A DNA stretch of 64,000 nucleotides, from positions 1 through 64,000 of the forward strand of contig DJVJ01000006.1 in the NCBI GenBank assembly GCA_002441135.1. Direction: 5' to 3'. Position 1 is the stretch's first letter, and each line of letters begins with the position of its first letter. The stretch is from Caryophanales bacterium UBA6259. GTDB lineage: Bacteria > Bacillota > Bacilli > Tepidibacillales > Tepidibacillaceae. Positions 1 through 7,820 of the stretch are shown one piece after another. The translations under genes were made by a program, and so were the position numbers. Below the pieces are notes generated by a model, which was not told where the DNA came from, did no database searches, and was given only the letters and a program-made list of their open reading frames with translations.

Positions 1-467
1 CCTCCTTTGTTTCTGTGGATGCGATTCCTGAAATTGATGATGATGTGGAAATAGATATTAAAACCGAAGATATTAAAATTGACACCTATCGTGCAAGTGG
101 TGCAGGTGGGCAGCATATAAATACAACGGATTCAGCAGTAAGGATTACTCATTTACCAACCAATGTCGTTGTTACCTGCCAAACAGAGCGTTCACAGATA
201 AAGAATAGAGAACGGGCGATGAAGGTTTTAAAAGCGAAATTATATGAGAAACAAATCGAGGAACAAAAAAGGGAAATCGCTGAAATTCGTGGTGAACAGA
301 AGGATATTGGCTGGGGTAGTCAAATTCGTTCTTATGTTTTCCATCCTTATTCTATGGTAAAGGATCATCGTACCAATACAGAGATGGGGAATATTAATGC
401 TGTAATGGACGGAGAAATTGATTTGTTCATTGATGCGTATTTACGAAGTCAAATTAATACAAAATAA
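1..467 (+). CDS. prfB: Peptide chain release factor 2, C-terminal part (window edge)
   Basis: RF2 recognises UGA/UAA stop codons and hydrolyses peptidyl-tRNA on the ribosome. The reading frame is open from base 3, so the 5' end lies outside the window. What remains is the end of domain 2, domain 3 and domain 4. The catalytic GGQ motif is encoded at 105-113 within the text RASGAGGQHINTTDSAVR, typical of class I release factors. The later text GWGSQIRSYVFHPYSMVKDHR is the class I C-terminal signature. RF2 rather than RF1 is chosen from the SFVSVDAIPEIDDDVEIDI segment ahead of GGQ. The RF2 programmed frameshift site would lie upstream and cannot be seen. Confidence 0.95.
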   Translation, partial: SFVSVDAIPEIDDDVEIDIKTEDIKIDTYRASGAGGQHINTTDSAVRITHLPTNVVVTCQTERSQIKNRERAMKVLKAKLYEKQIEEQKREIAEIRGEQKDIGWGSQIRSYVFHPYSMVKDHRTNTEMGNINAVMDGEIDLFIDAYLRSQINTK

Positions 468-510
468 GTGTAATGAATGATTCCACGCGAATAATATTGG
501 GGATAAAAAG

Positions 511-1380
511 ATGAGTCAGCATATCAAAAACAGAATAAAATTATCCAATAATCCGCATCTTAATGAATATTTTTATTTAATTAGTGGCTCTCTCATTGTA
601 GCCATTACTTTTAACGTGTTTTTAAATCCGAATGGGATTGCACCCGGTGGCATAAGTGGATTAAGTACCATTGTTCAATTTAAATTAGGTATTGAGCCTG
701 CTTATACTCAATGGGCGTTAAATATTCCTCTTTTTATTGCTGGATTAATGATTCTAGGAAAAAGATTTGGAATTAAAACCTTTGTAGGCTCAATTGTGTT
801 GCCCTTATTTATCTTTCTTACCAAGGACTTCGAACCAATTACTACCTCATTGCTATTAGCATCTGTCTATGGCGGTGTAGGAGTAGGAATAGGGCTTGGT
901 CTTGTTTTTCGTGGAAAAGCATCCACTGGTGGAACGGATTTGGCAGCACAGCTATTACATAAATTTACAGGAATTAGTTTAGGTGGAGCCATACTTGTGA
1001 TGGATGGCTTGGTGGTATTTACTGCTGGGGTTGTATTTGGGCCAGAAAATGCCTTATATGCTTTAATTTCTTTATTTATCACCAGCAAAACGATTGATAT
1101 GGTGCAAATTGGTCTTAGCTATGCCAAGATGGCAATCATTGTTTCTGACCATAAGGAAAAGCTAGCACAGGCGATTTTACAGGAATTAGACCGAGGAGTT
1201 ACCATTGTGAATGCCACTGGTGGGTTTACTGGGAATGATAAGCATATATTAATGGTGGTTTTTCCACAAAATGAAATTACAAAGCTAAAGGAAATTATTC
1301 GTTCCATTGATCCAGATGGTTTTGTGATAGTATCTAACGCACATGAAGTTTTAGGAAAAGGCTTTAAAAGTCATTTTTGA
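511..1380 (+). CDS. YitT family membrane protein (DUF161/DUF2179)
   Basis: This is a 289-residue integral membrane protein of the YitT/YpjC family. About five or six hydrophobic segments fill residues 20-195, with the family text NPNGIAPGGISGLSTI near residue 40 and GKASTGGTDL near residue 135. A soluble C-terminal DUF2179 domain (about 205-289) carries DRGVTIVNATGGFTG and ends in NAHEVLGKGF, both typical. Family members are common in Bacillus and their transport role is not settled. The ATG follows GGGGAT. The gene sits between prfB and transketolase without an obvious terminator on either side. The family call is sure; the function is unknown. Confidence 0.9.
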   Translation: MSQHIKNRIKLSNNPHLNEYFYLISGSLIVAITFNVFLNPNGIAPGGISGLSTIVQFKLGIEPAYTQWALNIPLFIAGLMILGKRFGIKTFVGSIVLPLFIFLTKDFEPITTSLLLASVYGGVGVGIGLGLVFRGKASTGGTDLAAQLLHKFTGISLGGAILVMDGLVVFTAGVVFGPENALYALISLFITSKTIDMVQIGLSYAKMAIIVSDHKEKLAQAILQELDRGVTIVNATGGFTGNDKHILMVVFPQNEITKLKEIIRSIDPDGFVIVSNAHEVLGKGFKSHF

Positions 1381-1430
1381 TCTAACCTTTTACCTATAAT
1401 ATTTAAATATAATAATTTGGAGGGAAAGAA

Positions 1431-2273
1431 ATGGCATTTGATCAGCAAACTTTAGCATATTTGCAAGAAAAAGCCAATGTGATGCGCCAGGATATCGTAA
1501 AAATGGTTGCAGAAGCAAGCTCAGGCCATCCAGGTGGCTCTTTATCTGCAGCAGATATTGTTGCGGTATTATACTTTAATGAAATGAATATCGATGCGAA
1601 TAACGCAAAGGATCCAAATCGTGATCGCTTTATTTTAAGTAAAGGACATGCTAGCCCTGTTCTTTATGCAGCATTAGCGGAAAAAGGCTTTTTCCCAAGA
1701 GAAGAGCTGATGACCTTCCGTAAAATCGATTCCCGTTTGCAAGGGCATCCAAGTAAAAAATCGTTGCCTGGTGTAGAGATGAGTACTGGTTCCTTAGGAC
1801 AAGGTCTATCTGCAGCAAATGGTATCGCAATGGCAGGGAAAATGGATAAGTTAGATTACCGTGTATATGCGGTAATTGGTGATGGTGAGATTCAAGAAGG
1901 AATGATCTGGGAGGCAGCAATGGCAGCAGGTCATTATAAGCTAGATAATTTAACTGCGTTTTTAGACTATAACGGGCTACAAATTGATGGACCTGTGGAT
2001 GATGTTCTAAATCCAGCACCAGTGGATGATAAGTTCCGTGCTTTTGGTTGGCATGTAATTATTATCGATGGTCATGACATGAATCAAATTGATGATGCAA
2101 TTCAAGAAGCAAAGCAAACTAAGGACAAGCCAACCATGATTATTGCAAAAACCGTTAAAGGTAAGGGAGTTTCCTATATGGAAAACCAAGTGGGCTGGCA
2201 TGGAACTGCACCAAATGCAGACCAATTAAAGCAAGCATTAGAAGAGTTAACAGGAGGGAAGCAAAATGACTAA
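1431..2273 (+). CDS. Transketolase, N-terminal (TPP-binding) subunit
   Basis: This encodes the pyrophosphate-binding half of a split transketolase (280 aa) that moves two-carbon ketol units in the non-oxidative pentose phosphate pathway. The thiamine diphosphate motif begins GDGE at residues 150-153. An early SSGHPGGSLSAADI segment and HGHASP-like text (SKGHASPVLY) match the family. Bacillus subtilis has one fused gene of about 667 residues, whereas split pairs like this are usual in clostridia and archaea. GGAGGG precedes the ATG. It overlaps the C-terminal subunit gene by 8 bases, so the two chains are presumably co-translated and form a complex. The substrate could also be another ketose. 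Confidence 0.93.
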   Translation: MAFDQQTLAYLQEKANVMRQDIVKMVAEASSGHPGGSLSAADIVAVLYFNEMNIDANNAKDPNRDRFILSKGHASPVLYAALAEKGFFPREELMTFRKIDSRLQGHPSKKSLPGVEMSTGSLGQGLSAANGIAMAGKMDKLDYRVYAVIGDGEIQEGMIWEAAMAAGHYKLDNLTAFLDYNGLQIDGPVDDVLNPAPVDDKFRAFGWHVIIIDGHDMNQIDDAIQEAKQTKDKPTMIIAKTVKGKGVSYMENQVGWHGTAPNADQLKQALEELTGGKQND

Positions 2274-3192
2274 AATTGCAACCCGTGACGCATACGGAAA
2301 AGCATTAGTAGAAGTAGGAGCAAAAAATCCAAATGTTATCGTATTAGATGCAGATTTATCAAAATCCACAAAAACAGTGGACTTTGCAAAGGTATATCCT
2401 GAGCGCTTTTTGGATATGGGGATTGCGGAAGCCAATATGATTGGAACAGCAGCTGGTTTAGCAACCACTGGTAAGATTCCATTTGCAAGCACCTTTGCTT
2501 TATTTGGTACTTTGCGTGTAGGAGATCAAATCCGTAACTCTGTTTGTTATCCTAATTTAAATGTGAAAATTGCAGTTACTCACTCTGGATTAACACTAGG
2601 TGAAGATGGTGCATCCCACCAAGCAGTAGAGGATATTGCGTTAATGAGAGCAATTCCTAATATGACCGTTATTGTCCCTGCAGATGCTGAGGAAACTAGA
2701 CAAGTGATTCATGCTGCGGTTGATTATGATGGCCCAATGTATATTCGTTTAGGTCGTCCTGCTGTTCCTGTTGTATTTGATGAAAACTATAAGTTTGAAA
2801 TTGGTAAGGGAGCAGTTGTGAAAGAAGGCTCTGATGTGGCCATTATTGCAATGGGAGTAATGCTTAGCCCAGCAATGGAAGCAGCGGACGAGCTTGCAAA
2901 AGAAGGAATTTCTGCTCGCGTGATCAATATGTCCTCCATTAAGCCAATTGATGAAGAGATTATTATAAAAGCAGCAAAAGAAACTAAAGGTATTGTTACT
3001 GCTGAAGAGCACAATATCTTAGGTGGCCTAGGTAGTGCAGTAGCAGAAGTAGTTAGTGAACATGCACCAACTGTGGTAAAACGTGTTGGAGTAGAAGACA
3101 CCTTTGGTGAGTCAGGTAAACCAGATGAACTGCTAGTGAAATATGGCCTAACCAAAGAACACATCATCCAAAAAGCAAAACAAATATTGTAA
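2266..3192 (+). CDS. Transketolase, C-terminal subunit
   Basis: This is the partner half of the split transketolase, 308 residues. It holds the pyrimidine-binding domain, with the catalytic glutamate at E55 in DMGIAEANMIG, followed by the transketolase C-terminal domain (about residues 185-305). The text THSGLTLGEDGASHQAVEDI contains the conserved histidines of the active-site entrance. The ATG lies inside the end of the upstream gene, with GGAGGG ahead of it. A terminator and two palindromes follow. DXS and pyruvate dehydrogenase E1 beta share this fold, but the length and the adjacent N-terminal half fit transketolase best. Confidence 0.93.
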   Translation: MTKIATRDAYGKALVEVGAKNPNVIVLDADLSKSTKTVDFAKVYPERFLDMGIAEANMIGTAAGLATTGKIPFASTFALFGTLRVGDQIRNSVCYPNLNVKIAVTHSGLTLGEDGASHQAVEDIALMRAIPNMTVIVPADAEETRQVIHAAVDYDGPMYIRLGRPAVPVVFDENYKFEIGKGAVVKEGSDVAIIAMGVMLSPAMEAADELAKEGISARVINMSSIKPIDEEIIIKAAKETKGIVTAEEHNILGGLGSAVAEVVSEHAPTVVKRVGVEDTFGESGKPDELLVKYGLTKEHIIQKAKQIL

Positions 3193-3198
3193 AATGTT

Positions 3199-3225
3199 GT
3201 AAAAGGGGGCCAGGCCCCTTTTTAC
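3199..3225. repeat. Palindrome, GGGGCC-A-GGCCCC family, copy 1
   Basis: Two 13-base arms surround a single central A and pair with one G-T position. The core is GGGGGCCAGGCCCC and the flanks are GTAAAA and TTTTAC. It starts six bases after the transketolase stop codon and lies upstream of a separate T-tailed terminator. Copies 2 and 3 lie at 3276-3316 and 7519-7561. Confidence 0.85.
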
Positions 3226-3233
3226 TTTTATTT

Positions 3234-3268
3234 CCACTTTGTCAATGAACAAAGTGGCTTTTTTATTT
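3234..3268 (+). terminator. Rho-independent terminator after transketolase
   Basis: A perfect 9-bp stem CCACTTTGT/ACAAAGTGG with a six-base loop (CAATGA) is followed by CTTTTTTATTT. It ends the transketolase transcript and lies between palindromes 1 and 2. Confidence 0.85.
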
Positions 3269-3275
3269 AAATACC

Positions 3276-3316
3276 AAAAATTAACAAAAGGGGCCAGGCC
3301 CCTTTTGTTAATTTTT
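3276..3316. repeat. Perfect palindrome, GGGGCC-A-GGCCCC family, copy 2
   Basis: This is a 41-base perfect inverted repeat: 20-base arms around one A. The outer arm is AAAAATTAACAAAA and the core is GGGGCCAGGCCCC. It shares only the core with copies 1 and 3; the outer arms differ between copies, yet each copy is internally complementary. It lies in the 227-base gap before the export operon, which holds nothing else that I recognise. Confidence 0.9.
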
Positions 3317-3419
3317 ACCACCAATCTTATAAAGTTCTTAACATTTTCTAGATTAGTTATACAAAAGGGAATGATACATTTCTCCTATATAGTGATGTTA
3401 CATATGGGAGGTTTGACTA

Positions 3420-5036
3420 ATGAAGCTTGGAACGACGCTAATAAAGCAGAAGAAAGTCTGGTTAATTTTACTTGCGCTAATCGCAATTAATGGGTTTGGA
3501 TATTATTATTGGTTTTTTCCTGAAGAGGTAGAGGCAATTTCTTATCAAACAGCAAAGATTAAGCAGGGAGATTTAACGGTTCGTGTGGATAGTGCTGGTG
3601 TAATTCAATATGGGGAAGAAACAGAGATTAATTCAATAGTTAATGGCCAAATAGCGGATATTTTTGTCCAAGAGGGAACAGAGGTAAAGGCTGGAGATCC
3701 ATTGTTCTCCTTAGACAGTAGTAGTCTCGATTTGCAAATTGCACAAGCGAATAATGATTTGAAAATTGCTCAACTCAAGCTAGCTGATTTATTGCAAACA
3801 AATGTGAGTAACATCAATCAAGTGAATGCTGATGATTTAACTACAGTGGTTGCTAGCCAGAATGGTGTAATTAATTACAACGTATCTGAAGGGATGTACC
3901 TAAACAATAATGCAAAAATTGCTACTATCAAAGATAGCCAAACAATGACCTTTAAAACAGATGTTTTTAATCCAAATGAGGTAAAGGTTGGCGATAGCGT
4001 AGAGCTTCAATTTGAGGATTTTTCTGGAGGAGTATTAGGTAAGATTACCAAAATAAGTAGTGCTCCACGGTCAAATGGTGTCTCTATTGTCTATGATGTA
4101 TGGATCAGTATAGAAAATCCGGGCTTGCTTGAAGTTGGAATGATAGGAGAGGCTAGTTTTACCTCAAATGATTCCAGTTTTTCTAGGGAAGGGCGTATTG
4201 ACTCTATCATAGAATCAGATCAATATCCAAAGGTTAGCGGTACTATCGAAAAGATCTATTTTATAAATGGAGAATATGTGAAAAAAGGTACACCTATTTT
4301 AAAAATAAGTAATACTGGGTTAATCAATCAAATAGAGACTCAAAAGGTTTCTATCTCAAATTTAAATCTTAAACTTCAACAGCTTGAAAATGAACACAGT
4401 CAATTAACAATGAACTCACCAATGGCAGGACTCATTGAAGAATTATATATTTCACCAATGCAAACAATCAATAACAATAATAAAGTGGCTCGCTTAGTTA
4501 GTAAGGAACTTGCCGCAAAAATAGAGGTTGATGAAATCGATATTCCCAAGGTTCAAATTGGGCAGGAAGTAGAGTTGATGATTCAGGCCTTAAATAATCA
4601 AACCTATATGGGAACCGTAGCAGCCATCAACAACAATGGAAATGTTAAAGATGGTATAACCTCCTATCAGGTATTTATTAGCCTACCAATAGAAGGTATT
4701 GAAGGGGTTAAATCAGGAATGACGGTGGATGCATCTATTCTAGTTGCAAAAGCGGCAAATGTACTATCTGTCCCAAATTCTAGCATTATTGATGTAAAGG
4801 ATGGAAAAGCGGTTCGAGTGGTTCAAAATGATTTAATTAAGGTAAAGGTGGTTGAAGTTGGGCTACAAAATGATACCTTAACCGAGATTAAGAGTGGATT
4901 AGACCCTGAGGATGTAATTATTACTTCTATTACAATTCCTACCTCTAGCACATCAAGCTCGACTGGAACTAGCTCCAGTTTAGTCCCTAATTCTGTTTCT
5001 ATCCCAGGAATTACAGGTGGAGGGGGGAGAAAATAA
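3420..5036 (+). CDS. MacA/YknX-like membrane-fusion adaptor with duplicated barrel-sandwich regions
   Basis: This 538-residue adaptor has one N-terminal membrane anchor (about residues 10-30) and an extracellular body. It is predicted to link a MacB-type ABC exporter to its substrate outside the membrane. Two barrel-sandwich (lipoyl-like) units are visible. The first runs from NSIVNGQIADIFVQEGTEVKAGDPLF (about residue 70) through a short helical hairpin. The second begins with KVSGTIEKIYFINGEYVKKGTPIL (about residue 270), is followed by a longer coiled coil and has return text MNSPMAGLIEELYISPMQ. Beta-barrel and membrane-proximal segments follow, then a Ser/Thr-rich tail. Ordinary family members are 350-400 residues with one unit. 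GGGAGG precedes the ATG, and the ATPase gene starts three bases after its stop. The substrate is unknown. Confidence 0.85.
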   Translation: MKLGTTLIKQKKVWLILLALIAINGFGYYYWFFPEEVEAISYQTAKIKQGDLTVRVDSAGVIQYGEETEINSIVNGQIADIFVQEGTEVKAGDPLFSLDSSSLDLQIAQANNDLKIAQLKLADLLQTNVSNINQVNADDLTTVVASQNGVINYNVSEGMYLNNNAKIATIKDSQTMTFKTDVFNPNEVKVGDSVELQFEDFSGGVLGKITKISSAPRSNGVSIVYDVWISIENPGLLEVGMIGEASFTSNDSSFSREGRIDSIIESDQYPKVSGTIEKIYFINGEYVKKGTPILKISNTGLINQIETQKVSISNLNLKLQQLENEHSQLTMNSPMAGLIEELYISPMQTINNNNKVARLVSKELAAKIEVDEIDIPKVQIGQEVELMIQALNNQTYMGTVAAINNNGNVKDGITSYQVFISLPIEGIEGVKSGMTVDASILVAKAANVLSVPNSSIIDVKDGKAVRVVQNDLIKVKVVEVGLQNDTLTEIKSGLDPEDVIITSITIPTSSTSSSTGTSSSLVPNSVSIPGITGGGGRK

Positions 5037-5039
5037 CCC

Positions 5040-5771
5040 ATGCTACAGCTAAAAGGGATAAACAAGGTCTATGGAAAAAATGAAACGGCAGTATTTGCCT
5101 TGAAAAATATCAATATTACCGTAGAAGAGGGGGATTTTGCCGCAATTATGGGCCCATCTGGTTCAGGAAAATCCACTTTAATGAATGTGCTTGGATGCTT
5201 AGATAAAGCTTCTTCTGGTGAGTTTTGGATCAATGGGCATGAAGTGAGCCAGCTTAATGATGATGAGTTAGCGGTGATTCGTAATCAACATATTGGTTTT
5301 ATCTTTCAGGGATTTAATTTATTGCCAACATTAACAGCAGTAGAAAATGTGGAGCTTCCTTTAATTTATCGCGGGGTTGCTAAAGAGAAACGTAGAAAGC
5401 TTGCAATCACTGCCTTAGAACAGGTTGGTTTAGCAAATCGTCTAGAGCATCGTCCATCAGAGCTATCTGGTGGGCAACAGCAAAGGGTAGCTATTGCAAG
5501 AGCCATTGCAGGAAATCCTGCCTTGTTGTTAGCGGATGAACCAACCGGTAATTTAGATAGTCGCTCTGAATTAGAAATACTGTCTATTTTTCAAGAGCTA
5601 AATGATAAGGGAATGACGATTTTAATTGTTACCCATGATGAAGTGGTGGCTGAGCATTGCAAAAGAATTATTCGAGTACGGGATGGAGAAGTGATTCAGG
5701 ATCAAAGCGTTAGCTTAGAGAGCCGTAAGGATGCTTTGGCGCATCTGCAATTGGTAAATATGGGAGGGTGA
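5040..5771 (+). CDS. MacB/YknY-like ABC transporter ATPase
   Basis: This 243-residue ATPase powers the exporter formed with the adaptor upstream and the permease downstream. It shows Walker A GPSGSGKST (residues 38-46), a Q-loop in IFQGFNLLPTL, signature LSGGQQQRVAIARA, Walker B LLLADEPTGNLDS and the switch histidine in IVTHD. The text is closest to the LolD/MacB/FtsE-type subfamily, in which the ATPase drives a mechanotransmission permease rather than a classical transport channel. Spacing is three bases to the adaptor and four bases to the permease, so the three form one operon. Confidence 0.93.
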   Translation: MLQLKGINKVYGKNETAVFALKNINITVEEGDFAAIMGPSGSGKSTLMNVLGCLDKASSGEFWINGHEVSQLNDDELAVIRNQHIGFIFQGFNLLPTLTAVENVELPLIYRGVAKEKRRKLAITALEQVGLANRLEHRPSELSGGQQQRVAIARAIAGNPALLLADEPTGNLDSRSELEILSIFQELNDKGMTILIVTHDEVVAEHCKRIIRVRDGEVIQDQSVSLESRKDALAHLQLVNMGG

Positions 5772-5775
5772 AAGA

Positions 5776-6945
5776 GTGAATATATGGGAAAGCATTCGGA
5801 TTGCATGGCATGGAATTAAAGGGAACAAGATTCGCTCTTTACTAACCATTTTAGGCGTCATTATTGGAGTAGCAGCCGTTATCTCCCTCATATCGATTGG
5901 CCAAGGGGTTACTCAAAAAGTATCTTCACAAATTGAAGAGCTAGGGACTAACCTGATTGTGGTTACGGGAATGCGAAATCTGGGTGGGGTTTTGACAAAG
6001 GATGATGTTCCTTTATTGGAAAAGGCAGAAACGATCTCAAAGGTAGCTCCTTCCCTTTCTAAATCAACAACACCGATCAAATGGCAAAATGCCACTTTGG
6101 AGGTAACGGTGGAAGGAACCAATCAAAACTATCCAGATGTACGTAACTTTCACCTGTTGGACGGGCGTTTTCTTACCGAAACAGAGGTAGACCAACGTAA
6201 AAAGATTGCAGTAATTGCGCAAAAAATTGTGAGTGATTTATTTGGAGGAGTAAATCCGATTGGTGAGACTATCTTAATCAACGGGCAACGCTTTTCTGTT
6301 ATTGGTGTAATGGAACCAAAAGGGGAGGTATTAGGACAGGATTTAGATAATTACGTTTTTATCCCACTAACTTCTGCTGAAAGATTATTAGGAACGACCC
6401 GTTTAAACACCATTTATGTGCAAGCAGCATCTTCTGATCAAGCTTCATTAGCGATTGCGGAAATTGCTGCGATTTTTGAAGGGAAATTCGGCAAACCGGA
6501 TTTAGTAAGAATTACAAGTCAGGATCAGCTACTAGGAACAATGGATTCAATGAGTGCAACTTTGACAATGATGCTTGGTGCGATTGCAGGAATTTCTCTT
6601 TTGGTTGGTGGTATTGGAATTATGAATATTATGCTGGTATCAGTAACCGAAAGAACTAGAGAGATAGGTATTCGCAAAGCAATTGGAGCGAAAAGAAGAG
6701 ATATCCTTGCACAGTTTCTCGTGGAGTCAATTATTTTAAGTATCTCTGGTGGTATTTTAGGAATTGTTATTGGAATCATCGTATCGCAGGTGGTTTCAAG
6801 CTCATTAGGCTGGGTGACGATTATTTCTATCTGGTCAATCCTATTATCCTTTTCTTTTGCGGTATTAGTAGGGATATTCTTTGGAATTTATCCAGCACTA
6901 AAAGCATCAAAGCTAGATCCAATCGTTGCATTAAGACATGAATAA
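5776..6945 (+). CDS. MacB/YknZ-like FtsX-family ABC permease
   Basis: This is a 389-residue permease with the MacB topology. One N-terminal membrane helix (about 20-42, in NKIRSLLTILGVIIGVAAV) leads into a large extracytoplasmic domain of about 200 residues, then three C-terminal helices of the FtsX domain (about 265-380). The FtsX signature VSVTERTREIGIRKAIGAKRRDI lies between the last helices. The start is GTG, with GGGAGGGTGAAAGA ahead. Together with the ATPase and adaptor it forms a tripartite exporter like YknXYZ of Bacillus, which protects against a toxic peptide. The substrate here is unknown. Confidence 0.92.
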   Translation: MNIWESIRIAWHGIKGNKIRSLLTILGVIIGVAAVISLISIGQGVTQKVSSQIEELGTNLIVVTGMRNLGGVLTKDDVPLLEKAETISKVAPSLSKSTTPIKWQNATLEVTVEGTNQNYPDVRNFHLLDGRFLTETEVDQRKKIAVIAQKIVSDLFGGVNPIGETILINGQRFSVIGVMEPKGEVLGQDLDNYVFIPLTSAERLLGTTRLNTIYVQAASSDQASLAIAEIAAIFEGKFGKPDLVRITSQDQLLGTMDSMSATLTMMLGAIAGISLLVGGIGIMNIMLVSVTERTREIGIRKAIGAKRRDILAQFLVESIILSISGGILGIVIGIIVSQVVSSSLGWVTIISIWSILLSFSFAVLVGIFFGIYPALKASKLDPIVALRHE

Positions 6946-6957
6946 TGATAGTAATAA

Positions 6958-7009
6958 ATAAGAATTGAAGATAAGAATTGAAAATAAGAGTTAATTATAA
7001 GAACTAGAT
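6958..7009 (+). repeat. Short tandem repeat, four 13-base units
   Basis: Four consecutive 13-base units start with ATAAGA: ATAAGAATTGAAG, ATAAGAATTGAAA, ATAAGAGTTAATT, ATAAGAACTAGAT. The first two differ at one base and the last two are more degenerate. The array fills the gap between the permease stop codon and the ribosome-binding site of the lipoprotein gene. Confidence 0.8.
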
Positions 7010-7027
7010 AATATGGGAGGTAAAATT

Positions 7028-7507
7028 ATGATAAATAAAAAGAGAAATCTTATACTTTTAATGATTTTTGCTATTCTTTTCACAGGGCTTATTGGCTGCT
7101 CTAGTACTTCTAGTGACCCTATCACAGATGCAACTAAATATTTTGCGGCAATAAGTAGAATTGAAAGACAAGAGCCACAATCCTTAGGATTAAGTAAAGA
7201 GCAGGCAGAAGGATTAATTACCATTATTAATCCAGTCGTCGCTGGTATGCCATTGACTGCTGATTTAGCAGAAGAGATGCTAAAGGACACAAAAAAACTA
7301 TTAACTAATGATCAAAACAAGAAGATTGATGACACCTTATCAAGCTTAGGAAATCCTGGTGAGGGTACTCCAGGTAGTGGGATGGGCCCTGGATCAGGTG
7401 GTGGTCCTGGAAGTGGAGGAGGAGTACCGGGTAGTGGAGAAGCTGGCGGTAGCAACATGTTTATCCGTTTGGACGAGACCATTACTACTAATTACTTAGA
7501 AGATTAA
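7028..7507 (+). CDS. Small lipoprotein with Gly/Pro/Ser-rich tail, export-operon partner
   Basis: I do not recognise the family. The 159-residue product has a lipoprotein signal: basic start, hydrophobic stretch and lipobox LIGC at about residues 21-24. A helical region of about 80 residues contains LGLSKEQAEGL and KKLLTNDQNKKI, which resemble the LTxxQ repeats of Spy/CpxP-type periplasmic proteins. A low-complexity PGSG/GPGSGGG tract (about 115-145) follows. ATG 7028 is chosen over ATG 7013 because GGGAGG lies seven bases before it and the earlier start would overlap that site. It directly follows the MacAB-like genes and may sense or aid export, which is inference. Confidence 0.7.
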   Translation: MINKKRNLILLMIFAILFTGLIGCSSTSSDPITDATKYFAAISRIERQEPQSLGLSKEQAEGLITIINPVVAGMPLTADLAEEMLKDTKKLLTNDQNKKIDDTLSSLGNPGEGTPGSGMGPGSGGGPGSGGGVPGSGEAGGSNMFIRLDETITTNYLED

Positions 7508-7518
7508 TAGTACAATGT

Positions 7519-7561
7519 AAAAAGGTGGAAAAAGGGGCCTGGCCCCTTTTTCCACCTTTTT
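7519..7561. repeat. Perfect palindrome, GGGGCC-T-GGCCCC family, copy 3
   Basis: This 43-base perfect inverted repeat has 21-base arms around one T. The core is GGGGCCTGGCCCC and the outer arm is AAAAAGGTGGAAAAA with its exact complement on the far side. It starts 12 bases after the lipoprotein stop, so it may also end the export operon transcript. Copies 1 and 2 bracket the beginning of the same operon. Confidence 0.9.
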
Positions 7562-7708
7562 CCTTTTGGTTAGTGAATATTTAATCATTGTGTTGAATGT
7601 GGGTAGACAAAACTTACACGTTAGGTTCAACTACGAAAAATGTAAGTGCTTACAAGTGGTTTGACTAAATTTCGGCTTGTTTCTAAAAATAATTTTCTGA
7701 AAAATGAA

Positions 7709-7737
7709 TTGAATTAATTTACATTTGAATGTATAAT
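7709..7737 (+). promoter_or_regulatory. SigmaA-type promoter of the arginine operon
   Basis: TTGAAT and TATAAT are separated by exactly 17 bases in the 313-base gap before argC. The rest of this gap holds palindrome copy 3 and AT-rich DNA in which I see no gene. Confidence 0.75.
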
Positions 7738-7743
7738 AATTCA
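7730..7743. promoter_or_regulatory. ArgR (AhrC) operator-like ARG box
   Basis: TGTATAATAATTCA matches the ARG-box consensus TGAATWWWWATTCA at all but one position and overlaps the -10 element. A repressor bound here would block RNA polymerase when arginine is plentiful. The call rests on the consensus match and the position. Confidence 0.6.
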
Positions 7744-7820
7744 TAATTATTAATATATATACGAAAACAGAGAAAAGCGAAGTGGAAAGTAGAGAGGTAA
7801 GTGGAGGGGAGAGATGGGGT

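Noticed and set aside
1..467. Truncated or broken prfB
   Set aside because: The frame is simply cut by the window edge; the C-terminal part is intact.
3239..3490. Open frame of 83 codons between the terminator and the adaptor gene
   Set aside because: It runs through the terminator and palindrome copy 2 (which yields KGARPLL-like text), has no ribosome-binding site and overlaps the real adaptor start in another frame.
7562..7820. T-box or other riboswitch before argC
   Set aside because: No T-box sequence, specifier loop or terminator/antiterminator pair is visible; a promoter with an ARG-box-like operator explains the region.
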